Shown: positions 1 to 7,002 of the stretch, in pieces | Layout: each line of letters starts with the position of its first letter | Position numbering within the stretch: the stretch's first letter is position 1 | IMG/VR virus record: IMGVR_UViG_3300030109_000085 | Coordinates: 1 to 20,226 of that record | From: a virus | DNA: 20,226 nt | Reading direction: 5' to 3' (one strand) | Notes under the pieces: generated by a model | Told to the model about the DNA's origin: nothing | What the model saw: the letters and a program-made list of their open reading frames with translations, nothing else | Database searches by the model: none | Translations under genes and position numbers: made by a program

Positions 1-55
1 TAAAATAAATATTGCATCTGAAGTTATGGGTGAAGAATTAAAAGATTGGATTTAA
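1..55 (+). CDS. 3' end of a convergent plus-strand gene, product unknown (partial)
   Basis: From base 2 the plus strand reads as an uninterrupted frame of 17 codons followed by TAA at 53-55. The visible C-terminus contains ASEVMGEELKDWI, a charged, helix-like end that looks protein-like. The 5' part lies outside the window, so no function can be given. Its stop codon and the stop codon of the minus-strand endolysin share the palindrome TTAA (52-55), so the two genes converge with a 4-bp overlap. Because everything else here is on the minus strand, this is probably the last gene of an oppositely transcribed (early/replication) module. Seventeen open codons could also be chance, so confidence is moderate. 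Confidence 0.45.
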   Translation, partial: KINIASEVMGEELKDWI

Positions 56-528
56 ATTAGATCTACAGCTTTACCAATAATTGGTTTGTATCTAGTTTTT
101 TTATCTTCTCTGTAAGCTCTCATGTATTGATGTCTAGGATTAAATGGTACGTAACTTGCATGTATCCATCCTGAGTTGGGCTCACCAGGAGTATAATACT
201 CCAAAATTAATTGATCTGTTTCAAGGTTTTGTTTTATCCAATCAGCTACCTCAGCGTTGTCAACTCCAAGACATTCGAAATCAACCGCCTCAGCTTTTGC
301 ATGTTGTGAATTTACTGAGCTGCCGATGGCAGCACACAGCTCAGGGCTACGATAGCCGCTGGTGACCTTAACTCTACCGAATTGATCTCGTACTGGCTGT
401 AAAATATTTTCACATAATGCTTTTAGTTTATCTATTTGATCTGCGTTAGGTTCGTTGTCGATACCTTTACGTATCGCTGTGTCCGATTTGGTTAATTCTT
501 GAAGAGAAAAATTTCTAGATAATTGCAT
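52..528 (-). CDS. Endolysin, peptidase M15 (D-Ala-D-Ala carboxypeptidase-like)
   Basis: The 158-aa protein is a single zinc peptidase domain of the M15A type, which in phages cleaves the peptide part of peptidoglycan to release progeny. The zinc site is clear: SGYRS at 57-61 precedes the SQHAKAEAVDF segment with ligands His76 and Asp83, and GWIHASY supplies His123. Its length is typical for a globular single-domain endolysin of a phage with a Gram-negative host. No signal peptide or membrane segment is visible, so it needs a holin for export. It is the last gene of the minus-strand array, starting 2 nt after the stop of the 59-aa membrane protein, which fits a holin-endolysin pair. The start is an ATG with only a weak ribosome site, so coupling to the upstream gene is likely. 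Confidence 0.9.
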   Translation of the reverse strand: MQLSRNFSLQELTKSDTAIRKGIDNEPNADQIDKLKALCENILQPVRDQFGRVKVTSGYRSPELCAAIGSSVNSQHAKAEAVDFECLGVDNAEVADWIKQNLETDQLILEYYTPGEPNSGWIHASYVPFNPRHQYMRAYREDKKTRYKPIIGKAVDLI

Positions 529-530
529 TT

Positions 531-710
531 TTATTTCATTAAGTTCATGAGTAAAGCTAAAACAAGTGATCCCATTCCTGCTATAATCATGTATTCAATT
601 CTTCTAATACGTTCTTTCATTTCTTTAATTTGTTCAAAAGTTTGTTTCTGCATAATACGACACAGTTTTTCATGGTCTTCTATTTTCTGTAATGCAGATC
701 TTTTAGCCAT
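531..710 (-). CDS. Small coiled-coil/membrane protein, XhlA-like holin candidate
   Basis: This 59-aa gene begins MAKRSALQKIEDHEK. Residues 1-40 are strongly charged and helical (Lys/Glu/Arg-rich, heptad-like), and residues 41-57 form one hydrophobic membrane segment (MIIAGMGSLVLALLMNL) ending in a short basic tail. That layout, an N-terminal amphipathic helix followed by one C-terminal transmembrane helix, matches the XhlA haemolysin/holin-associated family. The gene lies directly before the endolysin (2-nt gap), where a holin is expected. Its ATG overlaps the stop of the 26-aa ORF upstream as TAATG. The holin role is inferred from topology and position; a spanin-like or accessory lysis protein is the main alternative. 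Confidence 0.75.
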   Translation of the reverse strand: MAKRSALQKIEDHEKLCRIMQKQTFEQIKEMKERIRRIEYMIIAGMGSLVLALLMNLMK

Positions 711-790
711 TATTTTGTAACCCCCGCTACAAAAGAAACCCGATAGGATAAACCTATCACACCGCCCAAACTTTTAATTTTGTTTACCAT
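710..790 (-). CDS. 26-aa micro-ORF between the ejection gene and the lysis genes
   Basis: An ATG at 790 opens a 26-codon frame (MVNKIKSLGGVIGLSYRVSF, then six more residues) that ends with TAA at 710-712. Both ends are overlapped: the upstream 1398-aa gene stops inside its start (TAATG) and its own stop overlaps the start of the holin candidate (TAATG). The peptide is basic at the N-terminus with a Gly/Val/Ile-rich middle that could insert in a membrane. It could be an antiholin or pinholin-like peptide, a leader peptide that couples lysis gene translation, or simply a spacer kept open by chance. The double overlap is the best argument that it is translated. Confidence 0.5.
   Translation of the reverse strand: MVNKIKSLGGVIGLSYRVSFVAGVTK
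742..758 (-). promoter_or_regulatory. Stem-loop inside the 26-aa micro-ORF, possible attenuator
   Basis: A perfect 6-bp inverted repeat (GATAGG / CCTATC) encloses a 5-nt loop. On the transcribed minus strand the stem is followed, after GGG, by TTTCTTTT. This resembles a weak intrinsic terminator or translation-dependent attenuator placed just before the holin and endolysin genes. The stem is short and AT-rich, so activity is uncertain. Confidence 0.3.
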
Positions 791-3700
791 TATGTTCTTG
801 ACCTTTGTCTAATTAGTTGTTCACTTGGTGATAGTAATGCACTCTCTGTCTGTGTCAACCCTGTTTGAGAGTTAATATTCTGTGCTGTTTTTATTGTAGG
901 CATTGGCATGTTTGGTAATGGCGGTGTCTGTATATTAGCTTGTTGAACTGTCGCATCTTGTTGAGGTACAACATTAGTAGATCCCATAAGGTCTTGTATT
1001 TTTTGAAGATTTGTTTTTTCTTCTCTTTGATCAAGTTTTTTTCTTTTATAACTTTTTTCAATATTTCTAAACATTCTTTTAGGATAAAAATAATCTTTTT
1101 CTATTTTTTCTCCTCTTTCTTTTGCTATTTTTTCAGCTTCTTTTACTCTACCTTTCATACGCGAATCGTATGCAGTGTAAGGAATATTTTCACCTTTTAA
1201 TAATTTTCTAGCTTTTGAAGAAGATATATTTCTTTTTCTTAATAGTTTTTTTAATTCTCTTTCAGAAACACCTACTGTTTGAGCATCCTTTAATATAAAA
1301 TAAAAGTCTTGATTAACTTTAAAATTTTCTTCTTGTATATTTCTAAACTCATCTGCCATTACGTTAGGACCTCTTTGATTAAAGTTTTGTAAACTAAAAA
1401 ATTTCTCTGCAGTTGTAACTGATCTAATATTTCTATTATATTCTGTTATCTTGTAGTTCATGGTCCGTGGTACATCGACATTGATAATTCTAATTCCTGA
1501 TAACATTGCAAGTAATTCATCTTGTAAGTTTACAGGTTGTCCACCTTTTTTAATATCTTTTGTAAATCCTTTTACTAATTTATCACCTGTATCAATAAAT
1601 GTAGGTCTAACTCCTTTAAATATGTGACCTAAACTTTTCATAAATTTATCTTGATCGGAATCAGTTTCAGAATAAACTCTAGATCCTGTTTTAGTTGCAC
1701 CACCTCTACCACCTAGTAAAAGGTTTGTTGGCATTACATCAGACATTTTTTCTAATGCAATTGATTGAGATACAAAAGGATCTATTAATTTTCTAATAGG
1801 ACCGTCTTCCCCAAAGAAAAGTTTAAACATAGTGTCACTTACATCTCTTTGTTTTAATTTACCTTCTTCAATTGTTTTAATTGTTGCTCTAAAAGGTTGT
1901 GAGATTACGTCATAAGGACTAAAATATGAAAAATTAATTGCTTTACCTATACCTTTTTCCCATTTGTTAATAGGTAAAATAGCTGCTCGTGAATCCCATG
2001 GTGCAGATAAACTTCTTTTGTAAGCATCGATTTGTTCCATTGTAGTTCCTGTTAAGTTTTGAGCTAACGTTGAAACTCCTTTTTCTGCTCCACCTAAAGT
2101 TACAAATGCACCTAGTAGTCTTCTATAACCCATCTGTCTTAGTTGTGGGTTAGAGGATGTAGCTTCTTTTGCACCAATAGATAATATATTGTAAGTTGTT
2201 CTAATCATTTCAGCAGGGAAAGATACAAAGTTACCAAAGGGTAGTTTTCTTAAATCTTTAATAACTTGCGGTACTTTACTATATGTCGGATAAGTATTTC
2301 TTATTTGCCAAGCTGCTGCTTCGTCTAAAGCTTCATCAAATGTTTTAGCTTTTCCTGTAAACGTATTGAACTTATCAAATTTTCTACCTACAATTTCGTT
2401 TGTCCATTTAGCAATATCATCTACATTTTTATACATAGATTTCATTTGAGACTTTACATATTCATGGCCATACCATTTCCATAAGTTATCCCCTCCAGCA
2501 TATATTCTTGTTGCTGTTTTAATCATTTTAGAATCAGCTAACCTTGCAATTAAACTATCCATGTTTTTAACTTTTGCACCTGATCGTATGTCTTTTAACA
2601 CTGCTTGTAATTCTGATGCTACAATGTTTTCATCAATAACACCCAATCTAATTTTGTTTTCTAAATTTTTTATAAATTTTCCTTCATCAATTACTTTTCC
2701 TGCACCAAAGATATCATCAACAACCATTTTAATAGACTCAGTTACCGAAGCTCTACCTCCGATGTGACCATTGGCTAATGGAAACATACTAGCAGATGAA
2801 ACGTTTCTTACTTGAGTTACAGGTGAAAGAACGGTTTTACCGAATTGAGTTGCCACTTTAAACTGTAGTATATTTCTATATACAGAACTTTGTATCCAAT
2901 TATCAAATGTACCAGGTGCACCTTTCAATGCTTTAGCCATATCTTTAGAAGCAAATAACTTACTCATACCTGTTTTTAATAAACCTAAACCTTTTAGATC
3001 TCCAACTTTTTCTACATCAAACATTCGTCTAGCGTCAGCAATAGTTTTATCTTTAAATAACCAACCTTCATCTAAACCTATCTTAGCTAACTTATCTAGA
3101 GTTTGCTTGTTTACTGATTGAGTAATAGCATGAGACGTTGTCTGTAATACAGAAGATTTTAAATTGTTTTCTTCTCCTAATAATTTTTTAATTGCATCAG
3201 GTAACTCTTCTCCTGTTCTAATTAATTTATCTGATCTTAAAGTATCTTTAGATATACTTTGTAATATTCTTAATGGGTCAACACCATCTTGTTTTGTATG
3301 AACTAATATTTTATTTGTTAAACTTTCAGCCATCTCTTGTAAAGCTTGATTGTCTGTCATGTTTTTAGTTTTTAATTCTTTTAAAGCAGACTCTCTTATA
3401 TCTTTGTTTTTCTTTACTACATTTTCCAATATCCATTTAGAAGCTGCAGCTTTTAATTTAGGGTCAGCCATAAACTCAGGGTTAGTAAATGTTGCAAAAG
3501 ATTTTCTCATGTAACCTTTTATGTTATTTAACATAAAATTTTTAAGATCACCTTCTGGAAGTAAATTAGCAAATGTTTTTTTAGTGTTTAGTAATTCTTT
3601 ATTTAATAACTCTGCTGTTTCTTGTAGTTCTTTTGGTAAATCACTTTTTTTAGTTTGACCTTTTAAAAAAGCTAAAACTTTATCTAAATAATAATCCCTG

Positions 3701-4986
3701 CTTGCGGGTGAAGTAGTTAATGAATTATACTGTCCTTCAAAACTTTTAGCTAAATCATATGATTTCTTTTCTATAGACTGTAAATACTTTTCTATTGTTC
3801 TAGATCTTGCTTTAATTTCTCTATTAGCTTCTGATGTAAGTTGATATTTTAAACCAGTTCCTTTGCCTAATGATCTAAACGCAGATAAAAAATTATCTAA
3901 TCTCTTTAATCTTTTTTCTAATGGATCACTACTGGATGTAGAAAACATTCTCCATTTATCAAATGAGGGTAATTGTTTTGCACCTGTACCTATTTTTAAA
4001 GGGGCTAGTGCTTTGTCAATAACAAAACTGCTTGCTTTTCTAGCTGCTTGACCTGCTGTTGTAGAACCTGGCACATTAGCTGCAAGATAAGTTACAGGTC
4101 TCACAACTAAAGTATCTACACCTGTTAATGCATAACCGGCTGGTTTCATAATACCATACTTTGCACCAAGAGTTAAAGCTTTACCTAAAGGTTTACCCAA
4201 TATAGGAAAACCTGCTCCTATAATAGTTCCTTCGGCTCCAAATTTTAATTTGTTTCTAAATCTTGCAAGTGCAAGATCTCTTCCATCCAAACCTTCTTCA
4301 CTTTCTTTTTCTAAAACTAATGGACCTTCTTCATTTATTTGTCTTGCACCTGATGTTATAAAATCTGTTGCACCAAAAGCAGTCGCCATATATCCAACAC
4401 GTTTTGCAATATCTGATCCTTTGGCCGTGGTCCCTGTTGCTTTGGCAGCTGCATTTGCATCTTTAACTTTTTTACTTTTTAAAAGTTTCTTAGCTCTATT
4501 CATTATTTTGAATACACCACCACCAGGTAAACCGTATTCAATTGCAATTTTGTTAATAGTTCCTAACAATGTTTCAGGGTCTTGTATTTTATTATCCCTG
4601 TATGCTTCATCTAATTTTTCAGTTAGTTGAGTATCTCTTGCTGCATCGATACCTGTAGTTATTAAATCACCGAATGAATAACTAATATTTTGAGCTGCGC
4701 CAAATATAGATTTTTCCATATCTTCAAAAAAATCTATGTAATCTTTTTCCTGTGGTTTAGTTTTACCTTCTGCTAAATCTGTAATTCTAGGTAATTTATT
4801 ATCCATTAATGATTTTATGTTGTAATTTCTTAATGGAGTATTACTCATAGACATCATAAGGTCAGCCGCACCTTTCCATGTAAATTTTACAGGTCTTTTT
4901 TTCTTTGTAAGTGTAGATCGTAAAGTGTCTGCTAATGTATCCTTGTCGATAACTATTCTATTATCTTTAGGTTTAAAGGGTTCCAT
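790..4986 (-). CDS. Very large internal virion / DNA-ejection-type protein
   Basis: At 1398 aa this is the largest protein in the window, similar in size to T7 gp16 (1318 aa), the ejected internal core protein. The sequence is Lys-rich and largely helical. Residues about 197-215 and 249-315 are Gly/Ala-rich and hydrophobic, interrupted by charges, which is compatible with membrane-interacting segments used during ejection. The C-terminal 150 residues are very basic, then Pro/Gln-rich (PPLPNMPMP), and end in a compact TQTESALLSPSEQLIRQRS tail. I cannot see a lytic transglycosylase or polymerase motif. It follows the 691, 302 and 368-aa genes by minimal spacing (1 nt after the last), as ejection proteins usually cluster. 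Function is inferred from size, composition and position, not from a recognised catalytic motif. Confidence 0.65.
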   Translation of the reverse strand: MEPFKPKDNRIVIDKDTLADTLRSTLTKKKRPVKFTWKGAADLMMSMSNTPLRNYNIKSLMDNKLPRITDLAEGKTKPQEKDYIDFFEDMEKSIFGAAQNISYSFGDLITTGIDAARDTQLTEKLDEAYRDNKIQDPETLLGTINKIAIEYGLPGGGVFKIMNRAKKLLKSKKVKDANAAAKATGTTAKGSDIAKRVGYMATAFGATDFITSGARQINEEGPLVLEKESEEGLDGRDLALARFRNKLKFGAEGTIIGAGFPILGKPLGKALTLGAKYGIMKPAGYALTGVDTLVVRPVTYLAANVPGSTTAGQAARKASSFVIDKALAPLKIGTGAKQLPSFDKWRMFSTSSSDPLEKRLKRLDNFLSAFRSLGKGTGLKYQLTSEANREIKARSRTIEKYLQSIEKKSYDLAKSFEGQYNSLTTSPASRDYYLDKVLAFLKGQTKKSDLPKELQETAELLNKELLNTKKTFANLLPEGDLKNFMLNNIKGYMRKSFATFTNPEFMADPKLKAAASKWILENVVKKNKDIRESALKELKTKNMTDNQALQEMAESLTNKILVHTKQDGVDPLRILQSISKDTLRSDKLIRTGEELPDAIKKLLGEENNLKSSVLQTTSHAITQSVNKQTLDKLAKIGLDEGWLFKDKTIADARRMFDVEKVGDLKGLGLLKTGMSKLFASKDMAKALKGAPGTFDNWIQSSVYRNILQFKVATQFGKTVLSPVTQVRNVSSASMFPLANGHIGGRASVTESIKMVVDDIFGAGKVIDEGKFIKNLENKIRLGVIDENIVASELQAVLKDIRSGAKVKNMDSLIARLADSKMIKTATRIYAGGDNLWKWYGHEYVKSQMKSMYKNVDDIAKWTNEIVGRKFDKFNTFTGKAKTFDEALDEAAAWQIRNTYPTYSKVPQVIKDLRKLPFGNFVSFPAEMIRTTYNILSIGAKEATSSNPQLRQMGYRRLLGAFVTLGGAEKGVSTLAQNLTGTTMEQIDAYKRSLSAPWDSRAAILPINKWEKGIGKAINFSYFSPYDVISQPFRATIKTIEEGKLKQRDVSDTMFKLFFGEDGPIRKLIDPFVSQSIALEKMSDVMPTNLLLGGRGGATKTGSRVYSETDSDQDKFMKSLGHIFKGVRPTFIDTGDKLVKGFTKDIKKGGQPVNLQDELLAMLSGIRIINVDVPRTMNYKITEYNRNIRSVTTAEKFFSLQNFNQRGPNVMADEFRNIQEENFKVNQDFYFILKDAQTVGVSERELKKLLRKRNISSSKARKLLKGENIPYTAYDSRMKGRVKEAEKIAKERGEKIEKDYFYPKRMFRNIEKSYKRKKLDQREEKTNLQKIQDLMGSTNVVPQQDATVQQANIQTPPLPNMPMPTIKTAQNINSQTGLTQTESALLSPSEQLIRQRSRT

Positions 4987-4987
4987 G

Positions 4988-6094
4988 TTACGCCCCCTGT
5001 GGTAATGTCAGATTTACGTCGTATTGTTGATTGAATGATGCGATGTCTTCGCCTGTTTGAATGTTTGCAAAGTCTAATAAAGCTTGTTTACTGTTTGCTA
5101 ACAGTTGTACAATGTCATTAGATATTTCTTGCGGTAATCTAGATCTTAATTGTGTGTAAGATAAATCTTCAACTTGATCAGGGTTTTGTGCAACTTCTTC
5201 CATCATTGGTTCACCACCAAAAGCTAAACCTACTCTACCGCCTTTGTTAAAGTTAGTAGAATCACCATAATTAAATACTTGCAAATCTCGATAAGCAAGT
5301 TTGGTAGCCTCCATTGTTCCGTCTACAACTAATTCAACATTTTGTTGTATCTCTTCAGGACCCGCATCTGGATTATCTCTTTGGTACTCTTTAATTCTTT
5401 TTTTATTTTCTTTTTCAACAGCTTCTGTTCTAGCTTCTAAAAATAAATCTTCATTTCCAAGAATAGTTGCGTATTCAGCGTTTTCACCTAGTTCTTTTTT
5501 TAAAAAGTTTTGATTTTTTTGTATTGTTCGTCTTGCTTGTTTTTTTTCATCTATTGTAGCAGTACCACTGTTTAAAATATCATTTGCATCAAAAATAGCT
5601 TGTTGTGCATCTCCAATAATTTTCATTTCAACTTCTGGTGTTTTTCTACTGTCATCTCCCTCTGCTAAATTTTTTATTCTTTGTTCTTCTAAATCATATT
5701 CAGAAGCTAAGGCACCTGTAAATAAATCTTCAGCTGCACTTCCTTTTCTGTTTCTTTCAGCCATTTTTGCTGCTTGGAAAGTTTTAAAAGGATCTTTTGC
5801 AGAGTCTGCTGCAGTAGCAAGTAGACCGCTAAAACCATCTCCTCTTGAAGGTCTAGACATTAAATCTAAACCAAATGAAGTTAAAAAACCTGGACCAGAC
5901 ATAGGACTAAAAGAACCTTGTTCTCCTCTAAATTTTTCTAAATCTTTCATAGCTCTTTCAGTTGTAGATAAAGCCCTGTCGTATGGATCCGTTCCTTGAT
6001 TATATTGTTTTCTTGGTTGATCTAACCCTGATGTAATACCAGAGTTTGTAGAACCACCCATTCTAAACATTGGTCTTTTTAATGTTCTATTCAT
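4988..6094 (-). CDS. Virion-associated protein with a GGRVG segment and conserved C-terminal domain
   Basis: The 368-aa protein starts with a basic RPMFRMGG segment (residues 7-14), has a long charged helical middle (about 100-270), a glycine motif FNKGGRVGLAFGG at 282-294, and a C-terminal domain (about 311-366) of the pattern LSYTQLRSRLPQEI followed by DIVQLL and FNQQYDVNL. I associate these segments, from memory, with structural proteins of marine pelagiphage-like viruses, where they recur in different proteins. No enzyme motif is visible. It starts by a TAATG overlap with the 302-aa gene and is followed after 1 nt by the 1398-aa gene, so it is likely an internal or ejected virion component. 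Confidence 0.6.
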   Translation of the reverse strand: MNRTLKRPMFRMGGSTNSGITSGLDQPRKQYNQGTDPYDRALSTTERAMKDLEKFRGEQGSFSPMSGPGFLTSFGLDLMSRPSRGDGFSGLLATAADSAKDPFKTFQAAKMAERNRKGSAAEDLFTGALASEYDLEEQRIKNLAEGDDSRKTPEVEMKIIGDAQQAIFDANDILNSGTATIDEKKQARRTIQKNQNFLKKELGENAEYATILGNEDLFLEARTEAVEKENKKRIKEYQRDNPDAGPEEIQQNVELVVDGTMEATKLAYRDLQVFNYGDSTNFNKGGRVGLAFGGEPMMEEVAQNPDQVEDLSYTQLRSRLPQEISNDIVQLLANSKQALLDFANIQTGEDIASFNQQYDVNLTLPQGA

Positions 6095-7002
6095 TATCCA
6101 AATAATTTTCCACCCAACGCTCCGTATACACCTGCAAGTGTTGCTCCTGCTCCTAGTGCAGTTTGCATTGGTGTAGGGTTAGGTACGTTAGTTGTTTGTG
6201 TTGCTCCTGGGTATCCACCCATGATTCCAGTTACTATGTTTGCATATCTATCAACTTGTTCTTGTGGTTGATAAGCTGTCATTCTTGCTGCTTCTCTTTT
6301 CGCATCTAATTCTGCTTGAGCTTGTGCTTGATTAATTGAACCTAGTTGACCTAGACGTGAAATGTCTTGTCCTTTTAATCCTGGTACTAGTTGTGCTAGA
6401 CCTTGTTGATTTTGAAATTGTTGTTGTGCTGCAGCTTGTGCCGCTTCAAAACCTCTTTGTTGTAATCCTGCTTGTAAACCAGCTCTTTCTCTAGCCATGC
6501 CTGAACCAAACTCTGCTAGTTGAACACCTTCTCTACCACCACCAAAAGCGCCAGAAGCAACTGCTTGATCTCTTATTTGTTGTTCTTGTATTGCTTTGTT
6601 TCTATCAAATTCTTTTAATGTCGTATCAATAACTTGTGATTGATAAGGTGACATGAATTGTTGAAATGCTTGTGGTCCTGTAGCAGATTGTGCTGCAGTT
6701 AAAAAAGGTTGGTAAGATCCAAGACCTGATGTAGCTAAAGCTTGTGCTTGTTTTTGTAAAGCATCTTGACCTGCAACTTGTGGAGCAAGTCCTGCTAAAC
6801 TTTGTTGTCTAATATCAAATTGTTGAGCAGCTTTTTGTCTTGCTGCAAATTGATCTGCTGTTTCACCAGCAAACTGTGTAATACCACCTGAGCCAGGCGC
6901 AACGACAGGTACACCTGTTTGTGCGGTTACTTGTGTTGCTAAATCTTGACCTAATTTTTCTACAAAAGGTGCTGGTTTTGTAACTGTAGTTTGTACGGCC
7001 AT
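6094..7002 (-). CDS. Gln/Ala-rich internal virion protein
   Basis: The 302-aa protein is unusually rich in Gln and Ala (AAQAAAQQQFQNQQ around 187-200), predicting long helices. Residues 116-165 hold an MSPYQSQVID segment followed by ASGAFGGGREG, a pattern that I recognise from ejection/tail-associated proteins of many phages. The final 20 residues (ALGAGATLAGVYGALGGKLF) form a Gly-rich hydrophobic segment that could span a membrane, in keeping with a protein delivered into the host envelope, as T7 gp14 is. It overlaps both neighbours by one base (TAATG at 7002 and 6094), so synthesis is likely coupled. Assignment as a gp14-like core protein is inference. Confidence 0.6.
   Translation of the reverse strand: MAVQTTVTKPAPFVEKLGQDLATQVTAQTGVPVVAPGSGGITQFAGETADQFAARQKAAQQFDIRQQSLAGLAPQVAGQDALQKQAQALATSGLGSYQPFLTAAQSATGPQAFQQFMSPYQSQVIDTTLKEFDRNKAIQEQQIRDQAVASGAFGGGREGVQLAEFGSGMARERAGLQAGLQQRGFEAAQAAAQQQFQNQQGLAQLVPGLKGQDISRLGQLGSINQAQAQAELDAKREAARMTAYQPQEQVDRYANIVTGIMGGYPGATQTTNVPNPTPMQTALGAGATLAGVYGALGGKLFG

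Noticed and set aside
73-85. Palindrome ACCAATAATTGGT as terminator for convergent transcripts
   Set aside because: The loop would be one base and there is no adjacent T tract, so it cannot work as a normal intrinsic terminator; it is explained by coding sequence.
144-365. 73-codon plus-strand frame opposite the endolysin
   Set aside because: The endolysin frame has a full zinc site, and the antisense frame has no recognisable feature.
523-720. 65-codon plus-strand frame opposite the holin candidate
   Set aside because: Hydrophobic composition comes from antisense of the charged helix and membrane span; the minus-strand 59-aa gene is better supported by its overlaps.
4250-4630. 126-codon open frame on the plus strand inside the 1398-aa gene
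   Set aside because: It lies antisense to a strong coding frame, has no ribosome site, and its Ser/Leu/Phe-rich composition is what antisense of an AT-rich gene gives.
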